A DNA stretch of 9,964 nt from CAZIQY01 sp964541605 (GTDB lineage: Bacteria > Desulfobacterota > Syntrophia > Syntrophales > UBA2185), in assembly GCA_964541605.1 (NCBI GenBank), contig CAZIQY010000093.1:1-9964 (forward strand). Reading direction: 5' to 3'. The notes under the pieces were generated by a model. The model saw only the letters and a program-made list of their open reading frames with translations, made no database searches and was not told where the DNA came from. Below, piece after piece: positions 1-4,919 of this stretch. Position 1 is the first letter of the stretch; each line of letters opens with the position of its first letter. The position numbers and the translations under genes are program-made.

Positions 1-69
1 TAACTAATTGATATTACGTCTTCCAAACTGCTGAACTGCGGAAGATGGGTTAATGCCTCTAATGTTCTC

Positions 70-741
70 GTGGATTGGTCCAACCTCCAAGTGCGTTTGA
101 TTGAAGCATATCCTCTCGATTTTACAAACGGAGGGCCATCGCCGTTGCTGCATGGTAGCGTCATTATTGGTAGTACGAGTGGTGCTACGGCGCACATTAG
201 CGGGACTCCCATTTTGACGTCCGAGAGTTGGTCGACTTCAACCGCTTCTGGTACACTTACCTTAACCAACATTAGTGGGACATTTGCGTCTGGAGAAAAC
301 CTGTTGGTCGATGGTGGGATCCGCGCAAGAGCATCAGGAACCTTGGGAACGACAAAGTCGAATTACATCAGGGTCTATTATGGAGACGTCAGCAGTCACG
401 GGACTCCGAATAATATTCCGACTGACAATAACAGATTGGGCAATCCTCGTATTATTACTGGCAGTGGAAACATCATCTATTGGCCAGCAAATAACGTCAG
501 TAACTGGAGTGCTGATAACGATTATATGACGCTGGTGCAATGGGAAACCCCAAATTCAAGCGCAAGTCCCATGCCCGTGAGGTTGGGGGGATCTGGAACA
601 AAAGAGGCGAATTCGATCATCCGAGACAGTTCTCTTCTCACACCCAATAGTGGAATTATTGACTATTCGGGAATTGCCCTTCACTCAACAGGCAATACAG
701 CCACCTCAACATATTTTGACGATTTTGCTGTTCAATATTGA
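70..741 (+). CDS. C-terminal part of a Ser/Thr/Gly-rich surface or phage-tail-like protein
   Basis: The frame is open from a TAA at 1-3 to a TGA at 739-741. The first usable start is a GTG at 70, with no Shine-Dalgarno sequence before it, so this is probably the 3' remainder of a longer gene or a decayed copy. The product is rich in Ser, Thr, Gly and Asn, with few Lys or Cys and no membrane helix. Residues around 30-90 hold short beta-type phrases (GSTSGATAHISG, then SGTLTLTNISGTFASGENLL) of the kind common in phage structural proteins and large exoproteins. The C-terminus ends in YFDDFAVQY, which resembles the last strand of concanavalin/LamG-like jelly rolls. I do not recognise a specific family. 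An exported or virion-type beta protein is inferred from composition. Confidence 0.5.
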   Translation: MDWSNLQVRLIEAYPLDFTNGGPSPLLHGSVIIGSTSGATAHISGTPILTSESWSTSTASGTLTLTNISGTFASGENLLVDGGIRARASGTLGTTKSNYIRVYYGDVSSHGTPNNIPTDNNRLGNPRIITGSGNIIYWPANNVSNWSADNDYMTLVQWETPNSSASPMPVRLGGSGTKEANSIIRDSSLLTPNSGIIDYSGIALHSTGNTATSTYFDDFAVQY

Positions 742-748
742 GAGATTC

Positions 749-850
749 TCACAAGTAAAAGTGTCCGTTGAATTTGTCTACGTTCCATGAACCTTTGTAT
801 TTCTTCCCGTCCCAGAAGATCAGCATACCCTGGCCGTAAATCTTGTTGTG
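749..850 (-). pseudogene. 3' remnant of a MORN-repeat gene
   Basis: Bases 765-850 align without gaps to 4353-4438, the 3' end of the intact MORN gene, in the same orientation. My hand count gives 72 of 86 identical. The minus-strand translation reads through one MORN unit (YGQGMLIFWDGKKYKGSW), continues to KFNGHFYL and stops at 749-751; the intact gene ends KFNGHFDV. Upstream of 850 the similarity stops abruptly and the frame, though open to about 918, carries no MORN motif. This is a detached tail, not an expressed gene. Most differences are synonymous or conservative, so the fragment probably came from a once-functional paralogue. Confidence 0.8.
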
Positions 851-925
851 CAAAGATGAGATCGGGATACAGAAGGTCTGTGAGGGTTCAGCCAGCAACG
901 AAAATGCCGATGTAAAAGATCAAGG

Positions 926-1159
926 TCAACGTTTCGATTTATAGATTTCCCGCCTGTGGCCAATGCGGAGTATCAGGCAGTCGCTTTCAATGATGGCGTA
1001 GATCACCCGGTAATCTCCGACCCTCAATGTTCTGAGTCCGGCAAATTCACCTTTGAGAACAGGATGGGTGTCCGCTCTCTTCGAAAGTTCGTCTTCGATC
1101 TTATCAAGGATTTTCCCTGCAAGTTTCCGGATTTGATTCCAGTCGCCGTCCTGTGACAT
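926..1159 (-). CDS. RelE/ParE-family toxin, N-terminally short
   Basis: The 77-residue product carries the core and C-terminus of the RelE/ParE mRNA-interferase/gyrase-toxin fold: LKGEFAGLRTLRVGDYRVIY at residues 35-54, then the final strand LRIGHRREIYK. The family usually has about 85-95 residues and opens with a beta strand and a long helix. Here the first strand is missing and the protein begins within the helix (IRKLAGKILDKI). The frame closes at a TGA a few codons above the ATG, and no antitoxin lies beside it. A perfect palindrome sits about 37 bp upstream, where the lost 5' end should be. It is either a truncated, inactive toxin or a short variant; the family is clear, activity doubtful. 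Confidence 0.7.
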   Translation of the reverse strand: MSQDGDWNQIRKLAGKILDKIEDELSKRADTHPVLKGEFAGLRTLRVGDYRVIYAIIESDCLILRIGHRREIYKSKR

Positions 1160-1195
1160 TTCCGATACATTTTGCCATCAGGCCATTCCGGCAGC

Positions 1196-1227
1196 CACTC
1201 CGAAAAAGTCATGACTTTTTCGGAGTG
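1196..1227. repeat. Perfect 32-bp palindrome
   Basis: The left arm cactccgaaaaagtca (1196-1211) is followed directly by its exact reverse complement (1212-1227), with no loop. It lies between the truncated RelE-like toxin and the ATPase pseudogene. The A/T runs are internal and no T-tract follows, so it is not a classic terminator. It may be a REP/MITE-type unit, a recombination scar or a protein-binding site. Confidence 0.9.
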
Positions 1228-1236
1228 CAGGGTAAG

Positions 1237-2062
1237 ATGGTCGTCATGAAAAGATACCTCGAAAAATATATTCAAAAAGATCTCAAAAGAAAAATAGTCC
1301 TGCTTACCGGTCCAAGGCAGACAGGTAAAACAACCCTGGCGAAAATGCTCAGTCATCATTTTGATTATTTCAATTATGATGATGCCGAACACCGCCTGAG
1401 CCTGATGGAGAAGTCTTGGGATCGCTCCAAAGACCTTGTCATTTTTGACGAGCTCCATAAGCTGAAGAACTGGAAATCGTGGCTCAAAGGCATCTACGAT
1501 ACCGAAAAAATTCCCCCTTCCATCATCGTGACGGGAAGTGCCAAACTGGATGCCTACAAAAAAGGAGGCGATTCTCTTGCCGGAAGGTTTTTCGAGTTCA
1601 GGCTCCACCCCCTTGATCTTAAGGAAACTAAAAGTGTGTTGGGACCGGATAAGTTGGAGGGTAAACTTGACCGTCTGTTAAAGATTGGTGGATTTCCTGA
1701 ACCCTATCTTGAGAATGATGAGTCCTATTATAATCGCTGGAAAAGAAGCCATCTTGACATCATTCTGAAGCAGGACTTGATTGATCTCGAAAATGTGCAG
1801 CAAATAACCTCCATTGAAACGGGCGGGAGATTGATTTCTTGGTAACTAAGGAGGCGAAGCCTTTGCTGATGATCGAAGTTAAATGGAGCGATGCAGAACG
1901 AAGTCCGAATTTTTCTTTCTTCGAGAAATACTTGGCCGGCACAAAAAAATCCAGATTGTAAAGGAACTCAAGCGGGAAAAAACCTATCCGGACGGCGTCG
2001 AAATCCGAACCGCTCAAAACTGGCTGTCTGAAATGCTTACTATACCCAAAATGATTTTTTGA
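1237..2062 (+). pseudogene. AAA-family ATPase with DUF4143 C-terminus, broken
   Basis: The first open segment (1237-1845, 202 aa) starts at ATG 1237 behind AGGG; ATG 1246 is an alternative. It has a Walker A GPRQTGKTT (residues 25-33), a Walker B LVIFDE (67-72) and a sensor-like IIVTGSA (96-102). This is the AAA_14 layout of ATPases of about 380-400 aa that carry a DUF4143 nuclease-like C-terminus. After VQQITSIE (around 1790-1818) the family's middle, roughly 140 residues, is absent. The C-terminal sequence resumes in another frame from 1827 (EIDFLVTKEAKPLLMIEVK). It stops at 1959-1961 and continues in a third frame after a run of seven A at 1943-1949 (IQIVKELKREKTYPDG), ending at TGA 2060-2062. 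This shows one internal deletion with frame loss and one homopolymer frameshift. ATP binding might persist in the N-terminal peptide, but the gene is almost certainly dead. Confidence 0.85.
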
Positions 2063-2087
2063 TATCGGCGTATATATGGCGTATGAT
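2059..2087 (+). promoter_or_regulatory. Sigma-70-type promoter for the antitoxin at 2115
   Basis: TTGATA (2059-2064), a 17-bp spacer and TATGAT (2082-2087) each match the consensus at 5 of 6 positions. The predicted transcript begins only a few bases before the AGGAGGG ribosome site. The element gcgtat occurs twice, in the spacer and overlapping the -10, and could serve antitoxin autoregulation; that last point is inference. Confidence 0.7.
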
Positions 2088-2100
2088 TAGCGCATAAATC

Positions 2101-2107
2101 AGGAGGG
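2101..2107 (+). promoter_or_regulatory. Shine-Dalgarno that points to an ATT start
   Basis: AGGAGGG is a near-perfect ribosome site. Exactly 7 nt later, in frame with the antitoxin, lies ATT at 2115, while the first in-frame ATG (2142) is 34 nt away. Confidence 0.7.
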
Positions 2108-2114
2108 AAAACCA

Positions 2115-2366
2115 ATTCAGAAGGGCAAGGTAAATATCACGATGGACAGGGACTTGATCGAATATGCGAAGACTTATGCGGAAGAGCAGCGGGCGACCGT
2201 TTCTGAAGTCTTCACGCAATTCATCCTCAAAGTGAAAAGAGTAAGGGAAGGTGATCCGACTGAAATAATTATGGCAGATCCGGTTTTCAGGAACAGCCTA
2301 TTGGAGATGATATCGAGGGTCAGAACCGGAGACATCAAGTGGCATCGTTATGAAAAGGTTTTCTAA
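2115..2366 (+). CDS. Small antitoxin of a RelE-type module (DUF6364/RHH-like)
   Basis: From ATT 2115 the product is 83 aa; from ATG 2142 it is 74 aa. The segment before the ATG, VNITMDRDLIEYAKTYAEE, is the DNA-binding strand plus first helix typical of small ribbon-helix-helix-like antitoxins that begin near KVNITID. Starting at 2142 would remove that strand, and the ribosome site also fits 2115. Either ATT is used as a rare start or a former ATG mutated. The C-terminal half (ADPVFRNSLLEMISRVRTGD) is the likely toxin-neutralising part. A good promoter precedes it. Its TAA overlaps the ATG of the toxin stub at 2366, the translational coupling normal for an antitoxin-first module. The family name is tentative. 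Confidence 0.7.
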   Translation: MQKGKVNITMDRDLIEYAKTYAEEQRATVSEVFTQFILKVKRVREGDPTEIIMADPVFRNSLLEMISRVRTGDIKWHRYEKVF

Positions 2367-2533
2367 TGGACATCCGATTCAGCGATGCTTTTGCGGATTC
2401 TGTGAAAAAGCACGTCTCTTTAAAGAACGCCATTCAAAAGAAACAAGCAGCCTCTTTTTGTCATGGTAAGTTTTCCGCATCCGCATGTTTGAAATCTTCG
2501 GAAATCCGTAAATTTTCTTTTGCAAGGCCCTGA
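2366..2533 (+). pseudogene. RelE-like toxin, 5' stub only
   Basis: The ATG at 2366 overlaps the antitoxin's TAA (TAATG). The first 26 codons read MDIRFSDAFADSVKKH followed by VSLKNAIQKK, which looks like the first strand and helix of a RelE/ParE-superfamily toxin. From about 2440 the frame runs into the antisense of a MazF-like gene start and MazE-like antitoxin, producing an unrelated tail that ends at TGA 2531-2533. The toxic core is gone. The stub could be translated but should be inert. Confidence 0.65.
2420..2464 (-). pseudogene. MazF-like toxin, start codon stub
   Basis: On the minus strand an ATG at 2464-2462 overlaps the stop of the antitoxin remnant as ATGA, the usual antitoxin-toxin coupling. 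The peptide begins MTKRGCLFL, close to the MazF/PemK opening (M-x-KRGD-[IL]-[WF]-L). It then runs into the antisense of the RelE-like stub and stops at 2420-2422. Only about 9 native codons remain, so the identification rests on the motif and on the partner upstream. Confidence 0.5.
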
Positions 2534-2735
2534 TAGGAAGCCTTCATTTTTTCTTCGAAGGCGCGCCTCCTGATCTGAGCTATTTTTTCATCGATCGACT
2601 CACGCACAAGAACGGATACCTTTTACCCTCCAAAGCCTTACCCTCAGAGAGCTTTTCACGAGTTTTGAGGGGAATTTGAACATTGATTTTTACCCTTGCG
2701 GCGGCTGTATTTGTCCTTAAGATCTTCCTCTTTAT
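2461..2735 (-). pseudogene. MazE-like ribbon-helix-helix antitoxin, frameshifted
   Basis: The minus strand reads VKINVQIPLKTREKLSEG from 2693. It then shifts frame near 2619-2627 and continues KVSVLVRESIDEKIAQIRRR and ISEDFKHADAENLP to the stop at 2461-2463. This is the layout of RHH antitoxins that pair with MazF: an N-terminal strand, two helices and an acidic tail. No ATG, GTG or TTG lies in frame upstream of the VKINV segment back to about 2735, although an AGAGGAAG is present near 2724-2731, so the start is probably also lost. The gene is a decayed antitoxin whose partner toxin was deleted. Confidence 0.7.
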
Positions 2736-2830
2736 TGAAGCGTTATATGATGGAAAACGTATAGTACATATTGGGATGCCATAATCAAGGACAAATTTTT
2801 ATTTCCCCAAATACATCTCCAAATACATCC

Positions 2831-2860
2831 TTGACTTTGATATGTCGTGAGTCCTATAAT
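2831..2860 (+). promoter_or_regulatory. Promoter of the HEPN-MNT pair
   Basis: TTGACT (2831-2836), an 18-bp spacer and a perfect TATAAT (2855-2860) lie 57 bp before the HEPN start, giving a leader of about 50 nt. The rest of 2736-2917 shows no gene on either strand. Confidence 0.7.
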
Positions 2861-2917
2861 TCAACACCAGTTCAGGGTCATTATATCGAATATACGAAGG
2901 GTTGCCATCGTTAGAGA

Positions 2918-3319
2918 ATGAAATCCGAAGAACATATTCAATTTTGGCTGGAGGGTGCCGCTCACGATCTCGATGCGGCCGAAAGCCTGTTCGCAGCGGG
3001 GAAATATGACTGGTGCCTTTTTCTGGGTCACCTCGTTTTGGAGAAAACGCTGAAAGCTATTTTGGTCCAGAAGCAAAGCGAAAAAATACCGCCTAAAATT
3101 CATAATCTGGTCAAGTTGGCCGAGAAATCATCACTGGAACTTACGGATGATCAAAAGATATTTCTTGATGAAGTGAATGATTTCAATCTTGAAATCCGGT
3201 ATCCGGATTACAAAAAAGTATTTTACCTACATTGTTCAAAAGAATATACAATGGAAAATTTCAATAAGATCAAGGAATTTTACCAATGGCTGAGATCCCG
3301 GATCACATCAAAAACATAA
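2918..3319 (+). CDS. HEPN-domain protein, toxin of a HEPN-MNT module
   Basis: The 133-residue all-helical product matches the HEPN family (PF05168-like): a helix around HIQFWLEGAAHDLDAAESLF (6-25), YDWCLFLGHLVLEKTLKAIL (30-49), the conserved KIHNLVKLAEK (60-70), and RYPDY (94-98). HEPN proteins beside MNT nucleotidyltransferases act as toxins (RNases in well-studied cases) silenced by their partner. The canonical RX4-6H active-site motif of HepT-type RNases is not visible here; after R94 the next His is 11 residues on. Catalysis is therefore uncertain and an MNT-associated non-RNase role is possible. The ATG at 2918 has only a weak GAGA ribosome site. The gene ends 34 nt inside the MNT gene. 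Confidence 0.85.
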   Translation: MKSEEHIQFWLEGAAHDLDAAESLFAAGKYDWCLFLGHLVLEKTLKAILVQKQSEKIPPKIHNLVKLAEKSSLELTDDQKIFLDEVNDFNLEIRYPDYKKVFYLHCSKEYTMENFNKIKEFYQWLRSRITSKT

Positions 3320-3603
3320 TTGCCCTGTATATCAAAAGGCTCGAGGAAAACCGAATTCCTGTAAGTCAGGCAATTCTTTTCGGGAGTTATGCTACCGGCG
3401 GATTCACGGAATGGAGTGATATTGATTTGGCAATCGTATCGGATGCCTTTGAAGGTTCCCGGAGTGCCGATCGCGCCAAGATACGGAAGATAACGCTCGG
3501 AGTAAGTTGCGACATTGAGGCCATTCCTTTTCGACCGGAAGATTTTGTTTTTGAAGATCCTTTTGTGCGGGAAATTTTGGAAACCGGCACGCGCCTGATC
3601 TGA
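3286..3603 (+). CDS. MNT-type minimal nucleotidyltransferase, antitoxin of the HEPN-MNT module
   Basis: The 105-residue protein carries the pol-beta nucleotidyltransferase signature GSX10DXD intact (G33-S34, then SDID with D45 and D47) and a likely third carboxylate at D76 in CDIEAIP. Length and layout fit minimal nucleotidyltransferases (MntA-like), which neutralise HEPN toxins; in studied pairs they do so by AMP transfer to a toxin tyrosine. ATG 3286 is preceded by AAGGAA (3272-3277) at 8 nt. The 34-nt overlap with the HEPN gene indicates coupled translation and a roughly fixed ratio of the two proteins. The module looks intact. Confidence 0.88.
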   Translation: MAEIPDHIKNIIALYIKRLEENRIPVSQAILFGSYATGGFTEWSDIDLAIVSDAFEGSRSADRAKIRKITLGVSCDIEAIPFRPEDFVFEDPFVREILETGTRLI

Positions 3604-3625
3604 CGAGGGAGACAGCGCCCCTTAT

Positions 3626-3647
3626 AGATCCCTTGAAATGGGGATCT
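3626..3647. terminator. Stem-loop between convergent TA modules
   Basis: AGATCCC (3626-3632) and GGGATCT (3641-3647) form a 7-bp stem with an 8-nt loop, placed between the ends of the HEPN-MNT operon and the convergent toxin gene. Only a short CCTTTT follows on the plus strand, so it would be a weak terminator. Confidence 0.35.
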
Positions 3648-3654
3648 GCACCTT

Positions 3655-3912
3655 TTATCCTTCGTCACGAAGAATATCGTGGGCGCCTACACGTCGAAGT
3701 TCCATGACGCCCTGATCGAGTCGCAAAGTCAAGCGGTACCCTTTAGTGATACGAATTTCGAATCTGTCCGTTCCTTTCAATTTCTTCAGCCTCAGGGAAG
3801 GATGGCGGAAATTCTCGAAAAGCAGGTACAACTGTTTATCGACGCGTTCTCTGATCGCGACGGGCAACGTACGGTAATCCCTTAGGAAGGCGTCAGTCCG
3901 TCTAATGATCAC
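3655..3912 (-). CDS. RelE/ParE-superfamily toxin
   Basis: The 85-residue product has the family layout: first strand and helix (MIIRRTDAFLRDYRTLP), a second helix (REQ-like RERVDKQLYLLFENF), then LKKLKGTDRFEIRITKGYRL and a final strand ending ELRRVGAHDILRD. The basic residues of the central strands and the terminal HDIL match ribosome-dependent mRNA-cleaving RelE relatives, but the active site cannot be settled by eye. It starts at GTG 3912, preceded by GAAGGA at 8 nt, and overlaps the upstream antitoxin by 11 nt, so translation is coupled. Length is normal and no damage is visible. Confidence 0.82.
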   Translation of the reverse strand: MIIRRTDAFLRDYRTLPVAIRERVDKQLYLLFENFRHPSLRLKKLKGTDRFEIRITKGYRLTLRLDQGVMELRRVGAHDILRDEG

Positions 3913-4177
3913 TGTGCAGGTCCTTCATGAAGGCATCCAGACTCTCAAAATCACGGAATTTTCCCGCGGCGATGTCTTCGTCGGCCTCCCGCTCCTTGTC
4001 CTGCCATTCCTTCGTCCAGAACCAGGCTTGATCTCTGGGCACCTTGATCGTAGTGATGGGTAAGAGGCGGGCAGTCTCATCTTCGACCCTTATGTCGATT
4101 TCATCGCCCGGTTTCAGGTTCAGCGCCGTCATGACGTGCTTGGGAATGGCGATTTGCCTCTTGCTGCTGATGCGCAT
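3902..4177 (-). CDS. AbrB/MazE-type antitoxin
   Basis: Residues 2-41 form a SpoVT-AbrB swapped-hairpin DNA-binding domain: RISSKRQIAIPKHVMTALNL, then KPGDEIDIRVEDETARLLPI. The C-terminal 50 residues are acidic and helical (EADEDIAAGKFRDFESLDAF), the expected toxin-binding tail. ATG 4177 follows GAGG at 7 nt. It is the first gene of a two-gene operon with the RelE-type toxin and probably represses its own promoter. An AbrB-fold antitoxin with a RelE-superfamily toxin is a less common combination; PrlF-YhaV is the named precedent. Confidence 0.88.
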   Translation of the reverse strand: MRISSKRQIAIPKHVMTALNLKPGDEIDIRVEDETARLLPITTIKVPRDQAWFWTKEWQDKEREADEDIAAGKFRDFESLDAFMKDLHSDH

Positions 4178-4204
4178 AGCTTTACCTCTTTACTTTTTTA
4201 TCGG

Positions 4205-4233
4205 AGGATAGCGATTTTGGCTCTCTCTGTCAA
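4205..4233 (-). promoter_or_regulatory. Promoter of the AbrB-RelE module
   Basis: On the minus strand a perfect TTGACA (4233-4228), a 17-bp spacer and TATCCT (4210-4205) precede the antitoxin start by about 30 bp. A small inverted repeat, GTGAA-acc-TTCAC (4234-4246), abuts the -35 and is a candidate operator. Confidence 0.7.
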
Positions 4234-4334
4234 GTGAAACCTTCACAGGGGATTTTTCATGGTAAAATCTTGAAATTTGGCGTTTTGTGGGGATCAATCA
4301 TACGAGAGGCTGTTCTACTATCTTATCTCGGTAT

Positions 4335-4919
4335 TCACACGTCGAAATGGCCGTTGAATTTGTCTCCCTCCCATGACCCCTTGTACTTCTTTCCATCCCA
4401 GAAGATCAGCATGCCCTCGCCGAATATCTTGTTTTCCTTCCATTCCCCTTCGTATCGGGAATCATCGGTGAAGAAAAGAACCCCTTGACCGTGTTGTGCA
4501 TCATCCTTCCATTCCCCAACATACTTTTTGCCGTCAGCGAAAATCATTTCCCCATGGCCATTTTTCTTGCCGTCTTTCCATTGGCCGGTATAGCGTCCGC
4601 CATCGGGCAGCACTTCAGCGCCTTCCCCCTCGGGGAAACCGTTTTTCCATTCCCCTGAATATTTATATCCATCCGGCAGAAGCATCGTTCCCAGATCATG
4701 GGGCAGGTCGTCGGCCCATAGGCCTTCATAGCTACTTCCGTCCGGCCAGGTGAATTTGCCGCTGCCGTGAAAACAGCCTTCCTTGAAGAAACCGTTGTAT
4801 ACGGACCCATCCTTATAGGTGAATGTTCCTTCGCCGTCCAATGGTCCTTGTTCCCATTCGAAATCGACAATTGTTTGGCCGCCTGCGTCGCGAGATGTCT
4901 TAAGCATGTTATTACTCAC
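4335..4919 (-). CDS. MORN-repeat protein, seven regular repeats
   Basis: The 194-residue protein is almost entirely MORN repeats, each built on Y-x-G-x-[WF]-K-x-G-x-x-x-G-x-G. The lead tyrosines fall at residues 41, 64, 87, 110, 133, 156 and 179, a strict 23-residue period, with a degenerate unit before the first. It has no signal peptide, membrane helix or catalytic domain. MORN arrays fold as an extended beta ribbon and act in scaffolding or lipid/protein contacts; the bacterial role here is unknown. A GTG at 4919 overlaps the upstream gene's TGA (GTGA). An ATG at 4907, preceded by GGTGAG at 7 nt, is at least as likely a start. A decayed copy of its 3' end lies at 749-850. Confidence 0.85.
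   Translation of the reverse strand: MSNNMLKTSRDAGGQTIVDFEWEQGPLDGEGTFTYKDGSVYNGFFKEGCFHGSGKFTWPDGSSYEGLWADDLPHDLGTMLLPDGYKYSGEWKNGFPEGEGAEVLPDGGRYTGQWKDGKKNGHGEMIFADGKKYVGEWKDDAQHGQGVLFFTDDSRYEGEWKENKIFGEGMLIFWDGKKYKGSWEGDKFNGHFDV

Noticed and set aside
739..751. TGAGA-gat-TCTCA hairpin at the end of the first gene as a terminator
   Set aside because: A 5-bp stem with a 3-nt loop and no T-tract is too weak to call.
1196..1227. The palindrome as an intrinsic terminator
   Set aside because: No loop, an A/T-rich stem centre and no T-run after it on either strand.
1024..1608. A 194-codon minus-strand frame opposite the ATPase
   Set aside because: The plus strand has Walker A and B motifs and the minus translation shows no recognisable family.
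1943..1949. The seven-A run as programmed frameshifting in the ATPase
   Set aside because: The same gene also lacks a large internal part, so slippage would not give a working protein; a lesion or sequencing error is simpler.
3679..3885. Plus-strand 68-residue frame opposite the RelE-type toxin
   Set aside because: It is antisense to a well-supported toxin with coupled antitoxin; no ribosome site or motif.
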